Shown here: one piece after another, positions 26,550 to 38,161 of the stretch
Position numbering within the stretch: position 1 is the stretch's first letter
Layout: each line of letters opens with the position of its first letter
Origin: Methylophilus rhizosphaerae
GTDB lineage: Bacteria > Pseudomonadota > Gammaproteobacteria > Burkholderiales > Methylophilaceae
DNA length: 64,000 bases
Assembly (NCBI RefSeq): GCF_900100975.1
Contig: NZ_FNFX01000002.1
Coordinates: 186,001 to 250,000 of the forward strand
Reading direction: 5' to 3'
Translations under genes and position numbers: made by a program
The notes under the pieces: generated by a model
Databases searched by the model: none
Seen by the model: the letters and a program-made list of their open reading frames with translations, nothing else
Told to the model about the DNA's origin: nothing

Positions 26550-27407
26550 ATGGATTACATCAAGGAATTCAGCTACCACATCAGCTGGCGTTCACGCTCA
26601 CGCCGCCCTGGCCGCCATAAAAGCAACCAGCGTGGCATGGGTATGGAGTTTCGCGGGCACACAACCCTGCTCTCCTACCCGGATCCGCGCCGGATTGATA
26701 TCCGCCAGACCATACGCGACCCGATGGAACAGGTGTATGTGCGCATTTTCAACCAGAAAAGCGCGACGCCGGTATTTGTCCTGTGCGATTTGTCTGGCTC
26801 CATGCAATACGGCGTACCGCATACCAAACTGACTACTGCGGCACATATCACGCGCTCGGTGGCACAATCGGCTACCCGCAACGGTGACCCGGTGGCATTT
26901 GTCGGTTTTGATGACGAATTGCGCGATGAATGGCTGTCGACTTTATCTGCCAGGCCGCACAGCATGCTGGATCTGGCCGACCGCCTGGAGAATCATTTGC
27001 CGAATGAAGTCGGTGCCAGCGCCCTGGTAGACAGCGCCCGCCTGTTACCACGTGAACGGGCGCTGATTTTCATGGTGTCTGATTTCCACATGCCGCTGGC
27101 GCAACTGGAAGAGGCTTTGTTGCTGATGCTGCGTCACCATATTGTACCGGTGGTGTTATGGAACAGTACCGAGTACAAAAACCTGCCTGAATTCGGCATC
27201 ACCAGCATCAATGACCCGGAAACCGGCGAGCGCCGCACGCTGTTCCTGCGTGCCTCCTACAGGCAGCGCATATTCGATACCTTTGCTGCCCGCCGCCAGG
27301 CCATTGAAGATCTATTTATGAAATTTGATATGCAGCCATTCTTTGTGGAAGACCAGTTTGACGCAGATTTGCTGTCCGACTATTTCCATCAATACGTGAC
27401 TGTCTGA
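26550..27407 (+). CDS. mxaS: MxaS, DUF58/VWA-like protein
   Basis: This 285-residue cytoplasmic protein is of the DUF58 type. The N-terminal region is basic (SWRSRSRRPGRHKSNQRG), followed by a von Willebrand A-like fold with the metal-site motif DLSGS (80-84). There is no signal or membrane helix. mxaS mutants of methylotrophs are affected in methanol dehydrogenase assembly, and DUF58 proteins pair with MoxR ATPases. It follows mxaR by 26 bases and precedes mxaA. Confidence 0.92.
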   Translation: MDYIKEFSYHISWRSRSRRPGRHKSNQRGMGMEFRGHTTLLSYPDPRRIDIRQTIRDPMEQVYVRIFNQKSATPVFVLCDLSGSMQYGVPHTKLTTAAHITRSVAQSATRNGDPVAFVGFDDELRDEWLSTLSARPHSMLDLADRLENHLPNEVGASALVDSARLLPRERALIFMVSDFHMPLAQLEEALLLMLRHHIVPVVLWNSTEYKNLPEFGITSINDPETGERRTLFLRASYRQRIFDTFAARRQAIEDLFMKFDMQPFFVEDQFDADLLSDYFHQYVTV

Positions 27408-27419
27408 GGAAAGCGATTG

Positions 27420-28397
27420 ATGAAAGCGCCCAAACCCTTATTCGCCGGTCTGTTCGTGGCACTGCTTGCTGTGATTACGTTACCAGCCATGGCCGATGTT
27501 ACTTTGCCGACCATTGATGACAAGTATGTCAGCGTACAGGAAATCAACCCAACCCGCGATGCCGGCTATGTGGTTGGTGACAAACTTGAACGCACCATTA
27601 TCCTGACAGTGAGAAAGCCTTATGAACTGATTAAGGAATCCTTGCCTATCGTCGGCTATGAGCATCGCTTTCGCGGCCAGGTTTCCGGTATAGAACTGGC
27701 CAGCATTGATGCGGAAGAGGAGAAATTTTCCGATCGCAGCGTGCATACCATTCACCTGGTATACCAGGTATTCAAATCCGGCCGTGTCGCCAAACCCGCT
27801 GTCCTGCGCGGGGAAATTGTCAAGCTGCGCCTGCCTGGCAAGACAGAAATGCGCCAGTACCGTATTCCTTCGTTTAACTTCAGGATATCCCCTTTATCGG
27901 TCTACGGGGAAGTCAACCTGAAAAACGAGTTGAGCCCGTTTATTCCGCCCTTTACGATCAGCACGACCAGGGAGCAGCAGGTATTCAAGATCGCTGCTGG
28001 CGTACTGGCCCTAAGCCTGCTGGGATTGCTCTACATTCTGGGCGCCCGCACCTGGTTGCCACGCATGGGGGGTGCATTTGCCAAAGCTTACCGCAAAATC
28101 GGCAAACTGCCGGATAATGAACAAGGTTCGCAGCAAGCCATTGAAATGGTTCACCAGGCACTCCAGCAAGTGGCCGGGCACAGCGTATTTGGCAACAACG
28201 TAGAACGCTTCCTGCAGGAAAAACCGGCTTATCAGGCCGCAAGACCTGAAATTGAGCGATTTTTCAACCTTTCCCGCCAGGTGTTTTTTGACGCCAAAAC
28301 CCCATTGGACCTGGGAATGCCCACCAGAGACTGGTTGAGAAAATTCTGTCGTCATATGCGTGATTGCGAACGCGGCCTGACCCCAGAGGTGAAATAA
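27420..28397 (+). CDS. mxaA: MxaA, methanol dehydrogenase calcium-insertion factor
   Basis: MxaA is reported to be needed for inserting calcium into MxaFI. The 325 residues show a signal peptide (about 1-25, ending PAMA), a periplasmic beta-rich domain, one membrane helix at about residues 184-202 (AAGVLALSLLGLLYILGA) and a cytoplasmic C-terminal part ending CERGLTPEVK. The ATG at 27420 is preferred to a TTG at 27417, with GAGGA at the right distance. The stop is 2 bases before mxaC. Confidence 0.9.
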   Translation: MKAPKPLFAGLFVALLAVITLPAMADVTLPTIDDKYVSVQEINPTRDAGYVVGDKLERTIILTVRKPYELIKESLPIVGYEHRFRGQVSGIELASIDAEEEKFSDRSVHTIHLVYQVFKSGRVAKPAVLRGEIVKLRLPGKTEMRQYRIPSFNFRISPLSVYGEVNLKNELSPFIPPFTISTTREQQVFKIAAGVLALSLLGLLYILGARTWLPRMGGAFAKAYRKIGKLPDNEQGSQQAIEMVHQALQQVAGHSVFGNNVERFLQEKPAYQAARPEIERFFNLSRQVFFDAKTPLDLGMPTRDWLRKFCRHMRDCERGLTPEVK

Positions 28398-28399
28398 CA

Positions 28400-29386
28400 A
28401 TGGCTTTTAACCATCCCTGGATATTATGGGCGATTCCACTGGCCCTGCTGCCACTATTGTTGGAACGCTCGCATAGCAAGCATTACTCATGGGTAGGTTT
28501 GCTGCCGCCTGACCCGCTTTCCAGCCTGATCGGTTTATTGCTGAAGATGCTGGCCGCCATCAGCATCCTGTTCGTGATCCTTGGCCTGGCAGGTCCGCAC
28601 ACGCTTGAACAACAGGTACAGCGTACCGGCATAGGCGCCCAGATCGGCCTGGTGCTGGACCGCAGCGCCAGTATGGATGACCCGTTCGTCGGGGATAAGG
28701 ACGGACATATTGGCGAAACCAAATCGGTGGCCGCCGCCCGTATTCTTACCCACTTCGTTCAAGGCCGCCGCAATGACATGATGGGCGTGATCACCTTCAG
28801 CAATTCCGCCATGTATGTGTTGCCGTTGACCGAAAATAAAGACGCATTACTGTCCGCCATCCAGGCAACCGCAGGCAACTCGTTGTTCCAAACCAATATC
28901 GGGGGGGGGCTGACCAGCGCTGTAGAGCTGTTTAAAAACGTACCGGATTCCGGTTCACGCGCCATCATCCTGATTTCGGATGGTGCAGGCCGGGTCAGCG
29001 AACTGGTACAACAGAAATTACGCGACTGGCTGCAACGCTACAACATCGGCTTGTACTGGATTGTGTTGCACCAGCCAGGCGGTGTGACTATTTTTGACCC
29101 TAAATACGCAGAGAGCAGTTATACCGGCCCCATGCCGGCTGAAGTGTTGCTGTACCAATATTTCCAGACTTTGCGCACGCCCTTCAGTGCCTACGAGGCC
29201 TCAGACCCGAAATCCCTGGAAGCAGCAATTGCCGATATCAACAGCAAGGAAAAAAAACCGATTCAATATATGGAAAAAATCCCCGGCCACGACTACACCA
29301 ATGTGTGTTACTGGATTGCAATCGCCATGATTGTCATCCTGCTGGCAGTTAAATATCTGGAGATCAACACATGGCGCTCAGCGTAA
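28400..29386 (+). CDS. mxaC: MxaC, membrane VWA protein
   Basis: This 328-residue protein resembles BatA: two N-terminal membrane helices (about 5-20 and 43-65), a VWA domain with an intact metal site DRSAS (87-91), and a C-terminal helix near 305-322. It faces the periplasm or membrane surface and is thought to act with MxaR in calcium-dependent maturation. Its ATG at 28400 is 2 bases after mxaA. Its last 16 bases overlap mxaK, showing tight coupling. Confidence 0.9.
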   Translation: MAFNHPWILWAIPLALLPLLLERSHSKHYSWVGLLPPDPLSSLIGLLLKMLAAISILFVILGLAGPHTLEQQVQRTGIGAQIGLVLDRSASMDDPFVGDKDGHIGETKSVAAARILTHFVQGRRNDMMGVITFSNSAMYVLPLTENKDALLSAIQATAGNSLFQTNIGGGLTSAVELFKNVPDSGSRAIILISDGAGRVSELVQQKLRDWLQRYNIGLYWIVLHQPGGVTIFDPKYAESSYTGPMPAEVLLYQYFQTLRTPFSAYEASDPKSLEAAIADINSKEKKPIQYMEKIPGHDYTNVCYWIAIAMIVILLAVKYLEINTWRSA

Positions 29387-29910
29387 ACAAACTGGTCATT
29401 GGCCTGGTCATGGTAGCCGCAGTTGCATCCGCGACCATGGCTTATACCTGGCAGCGGATCGGGCAGGTGAAAGCATTCAATGAAGCAGTGACTTCTGGCA
29501 GGACACCGCAAACAGAGAGGCAAAGCTTTGAGGCAAAATATGCCGTGGCCTACTGGCTGGCAAAAAACGAACGCTACAAGGAAGCCACCCTGTTATTTGC
29601 CAAACTGATTGATGGGAGTACACCCGTGCAACGGGCGGCTATTTTGCATAACATCGGCAATATGTTCTTCCTGAAAGCCATCCAGCTCACCGGCGGCAAC
29701 GACAACAGCACACGTGATGAAATGGAATACCTGCTGACGCAGGCCATGTCTTCCTATAAAAATGCGATGAAAACCGATAATTCTTATTGGGGCACCCGCC
29801 GCAACTATGACCGTGTGATTAGCCTGCTACCGGAAAAACCAACCCCGGGCGTGAGTGAGTCAGAGAACCCTGGTCTGATTATGGGTAATATCCCCAATGG
29901 ATTGCCTTAA
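29371..29910 (+). CDS. mxaK: MxaK
   Basis: This membrane-anchored protein of 179 residues has an N-terminal helix (about 7-26) and then an alpha-helical, TPR-like region (KYAVAYWLAKNERYKEATLLFAKL is its clearest part; bases 29538-29610). The Pro-rich end is GIMGN-like (PGLIMGNIPNGLP). MxaK lies between mxaC and mxaL in all mxa operons I know of and is part of the calcium-insertion set; its biochemical role is not settled. It overlaps mxaC by 16 bases. Confidence 0.88.
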   Translation: MALSVNKLVIGLVMVAAVASATMAYTWQRIGQVKAFNEAVTSGRTPQTERQSFEAKYAVAYWLAKNERYKEATLLFAKLIDGSTPVQRAAILHNIGNMFFLKAIQLTGGNDNSTRDEMEYLLTQAMSSYKNAMKTDNSYWGTRRNYDRVISLLPEKPTPGVSESENPGLIMGNIPNGLP

Positions 29911-29950
29911 TAACATGGTGCCCGCTGCCCTTATTTAATCCATTGTACAT

Positions 29951-30985
29951 ATGAATAATTCCTGGCTCAGACGTTTTATCAAACACCGCGACTCCACGCT
30001 GCTCGTGCTGGCGCTACTCCTGCTGCTGGGCGCTATTTTGCGCCCAGCTATTCCGTTCAGGCACAATATTTATACCTATTTCCTGATTGCGGATATCTCA
30101 CAAAGCATGAATGCCTCGGACATGACCCTGCATGGTAAAAAAGTCACACGCATGGCTTATATGCAGAATATGATGCATGAAGTAGTCTCTGCCCTACCCT
30201 GCGATACCAAAGTCAGCATAGGCCTGTTTGCCGGTAACTCCGTCGCCGCCATGTACGCCCCGATCGAAGTTTGTAAAAACTTTGCGGCCATCCAGAGTAC
30301 CATTGACCATCTGGACTGGCGCATGGCCTGGGCCGGCAACAGCCGTTTTCGTGAAAGCCTGTTTGTCACTGCCAAAGTGGTACGTGATATGCCTGAGCCT
30401 GCGCAAGTGGTTTATTTTACCGATGGTGAAGAAGCTCCTAAATTACACGTATTCAACACCAAGAATCTGGAAGACTTTCAAGGTGGTGATGACTGGATTT
30501 TTGTCGGCCTGGGGAGCGAAGAAGGCGTAGCGATTCCCAAACTGAGTGAAGACAACCAGGTCATCGGTTACTGGTCGAACGAAAGTTTTGCCATGCAGCC
30601 AGGCATTGCGCAAATCTCCGAAAGCACCATGGGTGTGAGGGATGATAATGTCGCGGTAGGCGAACATGACCGCTTTATGTCCAAGCGTGCCTCGGAATAT
30701 ATGGAAGAGGTTGCCAAGGAAATCGGTGCCAAATATATCAATGGAGATAGCAGTTACACCGTATTGCGGGCCATGAAAGAGCAAAAACCTGCGCGGCGTG
30801 ATATTGCGCCCCTACCGCTGGATTGGCTACTCGCCACCCTGGCCGGCGTATGTATCCTGGGGATCTATGCCAGCCGCCATCCTTTCCGCCAGGTCAGGCA
30901 GAATCTCAAGGTTTACCGGCAAGACATTAAATCCAGATTCTTCACCCGCAGCGAAGCCGTGGCACACGATAACCACTTCCAGTAG
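29951..30985 (+). CDS. mxaL: MxaL, membrane VWA protein (first copy)
   Basis: This 344-residue protein has an N-terminal membrane helix (about 17-35), a VWA domain with the standard metal motif DISQS (48-52), and a C-terminal membrane helix (near 296-312), then a basic cytosolic tail ending NHFQ. MxaL is required for calcium insertion into methanol dehydrogenase. Two cysteines are shared with the next gene (LPCDTKV and EVCKNF), possibly a disulfide. No clear ribosome site precedes the ATG. It is followed by a close paralogue. Confidence 0.9.
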   Translation: MNNSWLRRFIKHRDSTLLVLALLLLLGAILRPAIPFRHNIYTYFLIADISQSMNASDMTLHGKKVTRMAYMQNMMHEVVSALPCDTKVSIGLFAGNSVAAMYAPIEVCKNFAAIQSTIDHLDWRMAWAGNSRFRESLFVTAKVVRDMPEPAQVVYFTDGEEAPKLHVFNTKNLEDFQGGDDWIFVGLGSEEGVAIPKLSEDNQVIGYWSNESFAMQPGIAQISESTMGVRDDNVAVGEHDRFMSKRASEYMEEVAKEIGAKYINGDSSYTVLRAMKEQKPARRDIAPLPLDWLLATLAGVCILGIYASRHPFRQVRQNLKVYRQDIKSRFFTRSEAVAHDNHFQ

Positions 30986-31044
30986 CAGCGGCCTCCCGCT
31001 ATTTCCCCTGAAAATCCAGGTCAGCAAGGCAGGTAAACAGAACC

Positions 31045-32088
31045 ATGACCACCAGAAAACAGGGGGAATACCTTCGCCTGCAGCACCGTGACACCGGCTT
31101 GCTGCTACTGGCCCTGCTCTGCCTGCTGTGTGCTGTTATATTTCCCAGTATCCCGGTCAAGCGCCATGTCCATACCTATTTCCTGATTGCCGACGTTACC
31201 CAAAGCATGAACGCCATGGACATGGCATTGAACAACCGCCCGGCCAGCCGCCTGGAATACACCAAGCGCATGATGCATGACATGATTGCCCAGTTGCCCT
31301 GCCATACCCGGCTGGGTATCGGCGTATTTGCCGGAAGCACGGTCACTGCCTTGTACACGCCGGTAACAGTTTGCCAGAATTTTTCTGTTATTTACGACAC
31401 CATTGAACACCTGGACTGGCGCATGGCCTGGAGTGGCAATAGCCAGCTAAGGGAAAGCCTGGTCAGTACCGCACAAGTCTTACGCCAGATGCCAGGTGCC
31501 ACCAGCGTCGTCTATTTTACCGACGGCGAGGAAGCGCCATTACTGCACGCCTACAATACCTATGACCTCAGGGATTTCAAACCAGGGAGCGGCTGGTTCT
31601 TTGTCGGTATAGGCTCAGACAAAGGGACTGCCGTGCCTAAGCTGACAGAAGACAACCAGGTCATTGGTTACTGGTCGAATGAAAGTTTTGCCGTACATCC
31701 TAATGCTGCACAAGCCTCGGTCAGCAAGCAGAATAGTGAACGCAGCAATGAAGTCGCGACTTCTGATTACGACAGGTTCATTTCCAGGCGTGGCTCCCGC
31801 TACCTGCAAACGCTGGCCAGGGAAATCGGCGCACAGTATATTGATGGTGATCACACAGATGAGGTGTTGCAAACAATACAGCAGCACAACTCTCCCCGCT
31901 ATGAAACCTCACGCTTTGCGATTGACTGGATATTCGCCACACTGGCAGGCATATGCCTGTTAGCCACATGTATCCATCGTACCTCTCTGCGCGATATGCA
32001 GTACACGCTGAAACGCTATCGCAAACAAGTGAAAACCAGACTCTTTGCACATAGTGATGTAATTGCCCACGAAAACCACTTCCAATAA
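31045..32088 (+). CDS. MxaL paralogue (second, tandem copy)
   Basis: This 347-residue protein is collinear with the preceding MxaL over its whole length, including both membrane helices. Identical stretches include HLDWRMAW, VVYFTDGEEAP and EDNQVIGYWSNESFA, and the ends are near identical (HENHFQ against HDNHFQ). The metal-site motif is altered: DVTQS (50-54) with Thr in place of the first Ser. The N-terminal 25 residues and the 210-235 region differ most. The spacing of 59 bases keeps it in the operon. It looks like an old tandem duplication; whether both copies are needed is unknown. Confidence 0.85.
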   Translation: MTTRKQGEYLRLQHRDTGLLLLALLCLLCAVIFPSIPVKRHVHTYFLIADVTQSMNAMDMALNNRPASRLEYTKRMMHDMIAQLPCHTRLGIGVFAGSTVTALYTPVTVCQNFSVIYDTIEHLDWRMAWSGNSQLRESLVSTAQVLRQMPGATSVVYFTDGEEAPLLHAYNTYDLRDFKPGSGWFFVGIGSDKGTAVPKLTEDNQVIGYWSNESFAVHPNAAQASVSKQNSERSNEVATSDYDRFISRRGSRYLQTLAREIGAQYIDGDHTDEVLQTIQQHNSPRYETSRFAIDWIFATLAGICLLATCIHRTSLRDMQYTLKRYRKQVKTRLFAHSDVIAHENHFQ

Positions 32089-32096
32089 ATACGAAT

Positions 32097-32597
32097 TTAT
32101 TCGCGCAATCCCCATTTCAGCCAGACGCGTAACGCACGCTGCGAAGCGGCATCCGTATGATCGAACAGAACAAGTAAACGTGTCGGGCGCAAGCATCGCC
32201 ATATCCAAGGGGCGACTTCATTTCCATGGTCTGTTGCCACTGCCGCGTGCAGCTCAAGATAAGCAATATGCAATACGAGGCAACCGTAATGCACCACGCT
32301 GTCCGGCAACACCTGGACATGCCAGCTCTGCCCAAGGGCATTACTGACGGACATCTGCCCGAATACATCCACGCGTAGTGCCTGCACACTGAATCGCCAG
32401 CGCGTCGCCAGCAACTGTGTCCATTGCCATGCACAGGCAATCGCATAGAGGCATGTAAGCCCGCTGGCCCAGGCCACAGGCAGGCATAGCCAGAGGCAAA
32501 TCAGCACGGCAATTGAAAATAGCAGCCACCATCCCCATAAAAATCTGGAAGGATGAAAGCGCAGCATGATTTCACTTGGTAAAATGGTTCTTTTCAT
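32097..32597 (-). CDS. YgfX-like membrane protein
   Basis: This 166-residue protein has two adjacent N-terminal membrane helices (about 13-50), a middle strand region (WRFSVQALRVDVFGQMSV) and the C-terminal pattern LLVLFDHTDAASQRALRVWLKW, which is typical of the YgfX family (CptA of E. coli). E. coli YgfX has been linked to succinate dehydrogenase flavinylation and to toxin activity against the cytoskeleton; no partner SdhE/YgfY gene is adjacent here. It is divergent from ygfZ, a gene also near ygfX in E. coli. The ATG at 32597 is preferred; upstream in-frame ATGs are closer to ygfZ. Confidence 0.72.
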   Translation of the reverse strand: MKRTILPSEIMLRFHPSRFLWGWWLLFSIAVLICLWLCLPVAWASGLTCLYAIACAWQWTQLLATRWRFSVQALRVDVFGQMSVSNALGQSWHVQVLPDSVVHYGCLVLHIAYLELHAAVATDHGNEVAPWIWRCLRPTRLLVLFDHTDAASQRALRVWLKWGLRE

Positions 32598-32652
32598 CAC
32601 GTTTGTATACGGTGGCTGATCGCATATCACTCACCAAACAGGAAGGTCGTAT

Positions 32653-33657
32653 ATGTCCAGCGTTGCATGGCAACAATTTTTAATCTCCCAAGGCGCCCAA
32701 TTCAATCCACTGCTGGAGGCTACCTTTGCTTTACCGGAAACGCCGGCACCCGCACAATTATTTGACCTGTCCACCAATGGCCTGATTGCCGTCAGTGGCG
32801 ACGATGCACAGACTTTCCTGCAGGGTCAACTGACCAATGATATCAAGCAACTCGGCCAGGCAGCGCAATTCACTGGCTACTGTACGGCAAAAGGCCGTTT
32901 GCTGGCACTGTTTTATGCATTTAGTATCAACAACATTATTTACCTGCAGTGCTCTCGCACACTGGTTCCAGACCTGGTCAAACGCTTGCGCATGTTTGTC
33001 CTGCGCAGCAAAGTAGTGGTGGAAGATGTCAGCGAGCAATTCGTGATGCTGGGACTGGCCAGTGCTGATTCGGCCACACCGATACAGCACCTGCCGCTGC
33101 ATCCGCATCAGGGCAGCCAGACGCCCCTCGGCACCGTGATCCGCCTGGCAGACAGTCACGGCAAACAGCGTGCACAATTAATCATCCAGGCAGGACAAGC
33201 CGAACAGGCATGGCAAACCCTGTCTGCAACCTTCAGCCCTGCCAGCACCAGCCAATGGGAAGCACTGGAGATTCAGGCCGGTATTCCGCAGGTATATCCA
33301 GCCACGCGTGAGCAATTCGTACCGCAAATGGTCAACCTGGATGCCCTGGATGGCATCAATTTCAAAAAAGGTTGTTACACCGGCCAGGAAATTGTCGCGC
33401 GCACCCATTATCTGGGCAAAGTGAAACGCCGCACATTACTGGCAACATTGCCTGAGACAACCGCCACTCCCCAGGCGGGCGATAGCCTGCAGGATGCACA
33501 ACAACAGGAAGCCGGCCAATTAGTGCGCGTGGCACCTAACCAGCAGGGTGGCTGGTGGGTCTTGGCAGAATGCAGGCTGGAAGCCCAGCAGGCTGGCAGT
33601 ATTTTCTGGCAGGAATACGCCTTAGCTTTTGCAGACCTGCCCTACCTGTTGCCTTAG
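32653..33657 (+). CDS. ygfZ: Folate-binding protein YgfZ
   Basis: This GcvT-fold protein assists repair or assembly of some iron-sulfur enzymes in a folate-dependent way. The 334 residues have the YgfZ signature KGCYTGQEIVARTHYLGKVKR, whose Cys is essential in E. coli. The N-terminal folate-binding region (FLQGQLTNDIK) and the C-terminal barrel are present. AGGAAGG precedes the ATG. It is closed by a terminator shared with ftsB. Confidence 0.94.
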   Translation: MSSVAWQQFLISQGAQFNPLLEATFALPETPAPAQLFDLSTNGLIAVSGDDAQTFLQGQLTNDIKQLGQAAQFTGYCTAKGRLLALFYAFSINNIIYLQCSRTLVPDLVKRLRMFVLRSKVVVEDVSEQFVMLGLASADSATPIQHLPLHPHQGSQTPLGTVIRLADSHGKQRAQLIIQAGQAEQAWQTLSATFSPASTSQWEALEIQAGIPQVYPATREQFVPQMVNLDALDGINFKKGCYTGQEIVARTHYLGKVKRRTLLATLPETTATPQAGDSLQDAQQQEAGQLVRVAPNQQGGWWVLAECRLEAQQAGSIFWQEYALAFADLPYLLP

Positions 33658-33673
33658 GCGACTTTCAGTGCGT

Positions 33674-33703
33674 AAAAAAATGGCGCATCAAGCGCCATTT
33701 TTT
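33674..33703. terminator. Bidirectional intrinsic terminator, ygfZ/ftsB
   Basis: ATGGCGC (33680-33686) pairs with GCGCCAT (33692-33698) around ATCAA, with A7 before and T6 after. It lies between the converging ends of ygfZ and ftsB. Confidence 0.88.
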
Positions 33704-33723
33704 ATCACTCATGTGCTCGAGCC

Positions 33724-34104
33724 TTACTGGGCAGGCGGTATGACCGGTACAGTACCAGCGACAGCAGGATTTGCCGTCTCTTTCGATGAAATATTATTGA
33801 CCACACCACCGGGCATTGCAGGGTTAGGGTTCTTGCGCTGAATCACCTGGTAAAACACTTCATCCTGCTTGATCATGCCCAACTCACTGCGGGCACGCTC
33901 TTCAATTGCTGACTGGCCTTGTTTTAAATCACGCACCTCGGCACGCAATGTTTCATTACGCTGGCGGTAATAGTCATTGCGCTTTTCATGCGCCTCAATC
34001 TGCTGTGAATATTGCCAGACACGTGACCAACTACCTTTGCCCAGCCACAACGGATATTGCAGCAGGGCAATCAGGACAATGAAGATCACAGTCAGTTTAC
34101 GCAC
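33724..34104 (-). CDS. ftsB: Cell division protein FtsB
   Basis: This small bitopic divisome protein bridges FtsL and FtsQ. The 126 residues have a short cytosolic N-terminus, one membrane helix (about 4-20) and a periplasmic coiled coil (QQIEAHEKRNDYYRQRN and following). The family segment AIEERARSELGMIKQDEVFYQV comes next, and the tail is Pro/Ala-rich, about 30 residues longer than in E. coli. The start is GTG. It follows eno by 27 bases, the usual arrangement in betaproteobacteria. Confidence 0.92.
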   Translation of the reverse strand: MRKLTVIFIVLIALLQYPLWLGKGSWSRVWQYSQQIEAHEKRNDYYRQRNETLRAEVRDLKQGQSAIEERARSELGMIKQDEVFYQVIQRKNPNPAMPGGVVNNISSKETANPAVAGTVPVIPPAQ

Positions 34105-34131
34105 ATTATCCCAGCCAGTGAAGTGAGTAAA

Positions 34132-35418
<1,287 letters not shown>

Positions 35419-35457
35419 TTATTTTCCTTTTAAAAGTCAAATTCAAAAACGTTTTTA

Positions 35458-35531
35458 ACCGCCGATTAACGCGGATCAACGCAGATAACTGTGTTTTTAT
35501 AGATCGGCGTTTATCTGCGTGTATCGGCGGT
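35458..35531. repeat. Inverted intergenic repeat with CGC-GAT-AA units
   Basis: The left arm ACCGCCGATTAACGCGGAT (from 35459) continues to CAACGCAGATAA, and the right arm TTATCTGCGTGTATCGGCGGT (35511-35531) is its inverted partner, with the left arm carrying one extra unit. A third partial arm is ATCGGCGTTTATCTGCG. The whole can fold into a long hairpin in the kdsA-eno spacer. Similar dispersed repeats occur in many beta- and gammaproteobacteria. Only one copy is in this window. Confidence 0.65.
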
Positions 35532-35547
35532 GGAAAGAATTTAGTTT

Positions 35548-36387
35548 TTACAATGTTTGTTCTGCAAACCCGGCTTTTTTCACCAGTTTGTCCAGATCGA
35601 CCAGCAAATGCAGCAAATCTTCCATTTTGCCTAATGGCCAGGCATTCGGGCCATCGGATAAAGCCTGGCTCGGGTCAGGATGGGTTTCCATAAATACCCC
35701 GGCGATACCACTGGCCACTGCGGCACGTGCCAGCACAGGCACAAATTCGCGCTGGCCACCGCTTTTCTCGCCCTGGCCACCCGGTTGCTGTACCGAATGC
35801 GTGGCATCAAACACCACCGGGCAATTGGTTTCACGCATAATCGCCAGGCCACGCATATCAGACACCAGCGTGTTGTATCCAAAAGATGCCCCACGTTCGC
35901 AGACCATGATATTGTCTGCACCACCATTGGCTTCCTTGGCTTTGTTCACCACCTGTTTCATATCGCCAGGGGCCAGGAATTGGCCTTTTTTGATATTCAC
36001 CGGTTTACCGGATTTGGCGCACGCGACGATAAAATCGGTCTGGCGGCACAAGAAGGCCGGCGTTTGCAGCACGTCTACCACCGCGGCCACATGCGGCACC
36101 TGCTCTTCGGTATGCACATCGGTCAGGATAGGCACGCCAATTTGTGCGCGGACGTCATCCAGGATTTTCAGCCCCTCTTCCATCCCAAAACCACGGAAGG
36201 TCTTGGTGGAGCTGCGGTTGGCCTTGTCATAAGACGATTTATAAATAAACGGCACGCCTACGCGTGCTGCCATTTCTTTCAACTGGCCCGCGGTATCGAT
36301 CGCCATTTGCTTGGATTCGATCACACATGGACCGGCAATCAAAAATAATGGATGTTCGATCCCAACGTCAAAACCACATAATTTCAT
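35548..36387 (-). CDS. kdsA: KDO-8-phosphate synthase
   Basis: It condenses phosphoenolpyruvate with arabinose 5-phosphate to make KDO-8-P for lipopolysaccharide. The 279 residues start at the ATG at 36387 (AGAGGAA site): [10 protein letters not shown], then [51 protein letters not shown] and FMETHPDP. The frame stays open to 36510, but that extension overlaps pyrG and lacks homology. It follows pyrG by 11 bases. Confidence 0.96.
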   Translation of the reverse strand: MKLCGFDVGIEHPLFLIAGPCVIESKQMAIDTAGQLKEMAARVGVPFIYKSSYDKANRSSTKTFRGFGMEEGLKILDDVRAQIGVPILTDVHTEEQVPHVAAVVDVLQTPAFLCRQTDFIVACAKSGKPVNIKKGQFLAPGDMKQVVNKAKEANGGADNIMVCERGASFGYNTLVSDMRGLAIMRETNCPVVFDATHSVQQPGGQGEKSGGQREFVPVLARAAVASGIAGVFMETHPDPSQALSDGPNAWPLGKMEDLLHLLVDLDKLVKKAGFAEQTL

Positions 36388-36398
36388 GATGATTCCTC

Positions 36399-38051
<1,653 letters not shown>

Positions 38052-38161
38052 TTACAGACGGGAGAACATTTTACCGTAAAGCCCCCTCGCCCACAATGAA
38101 GGAGAAGGATAAAATCTCGCACTGACTCGCCAATCCGCCACCACAAGCATACAATTCACCC

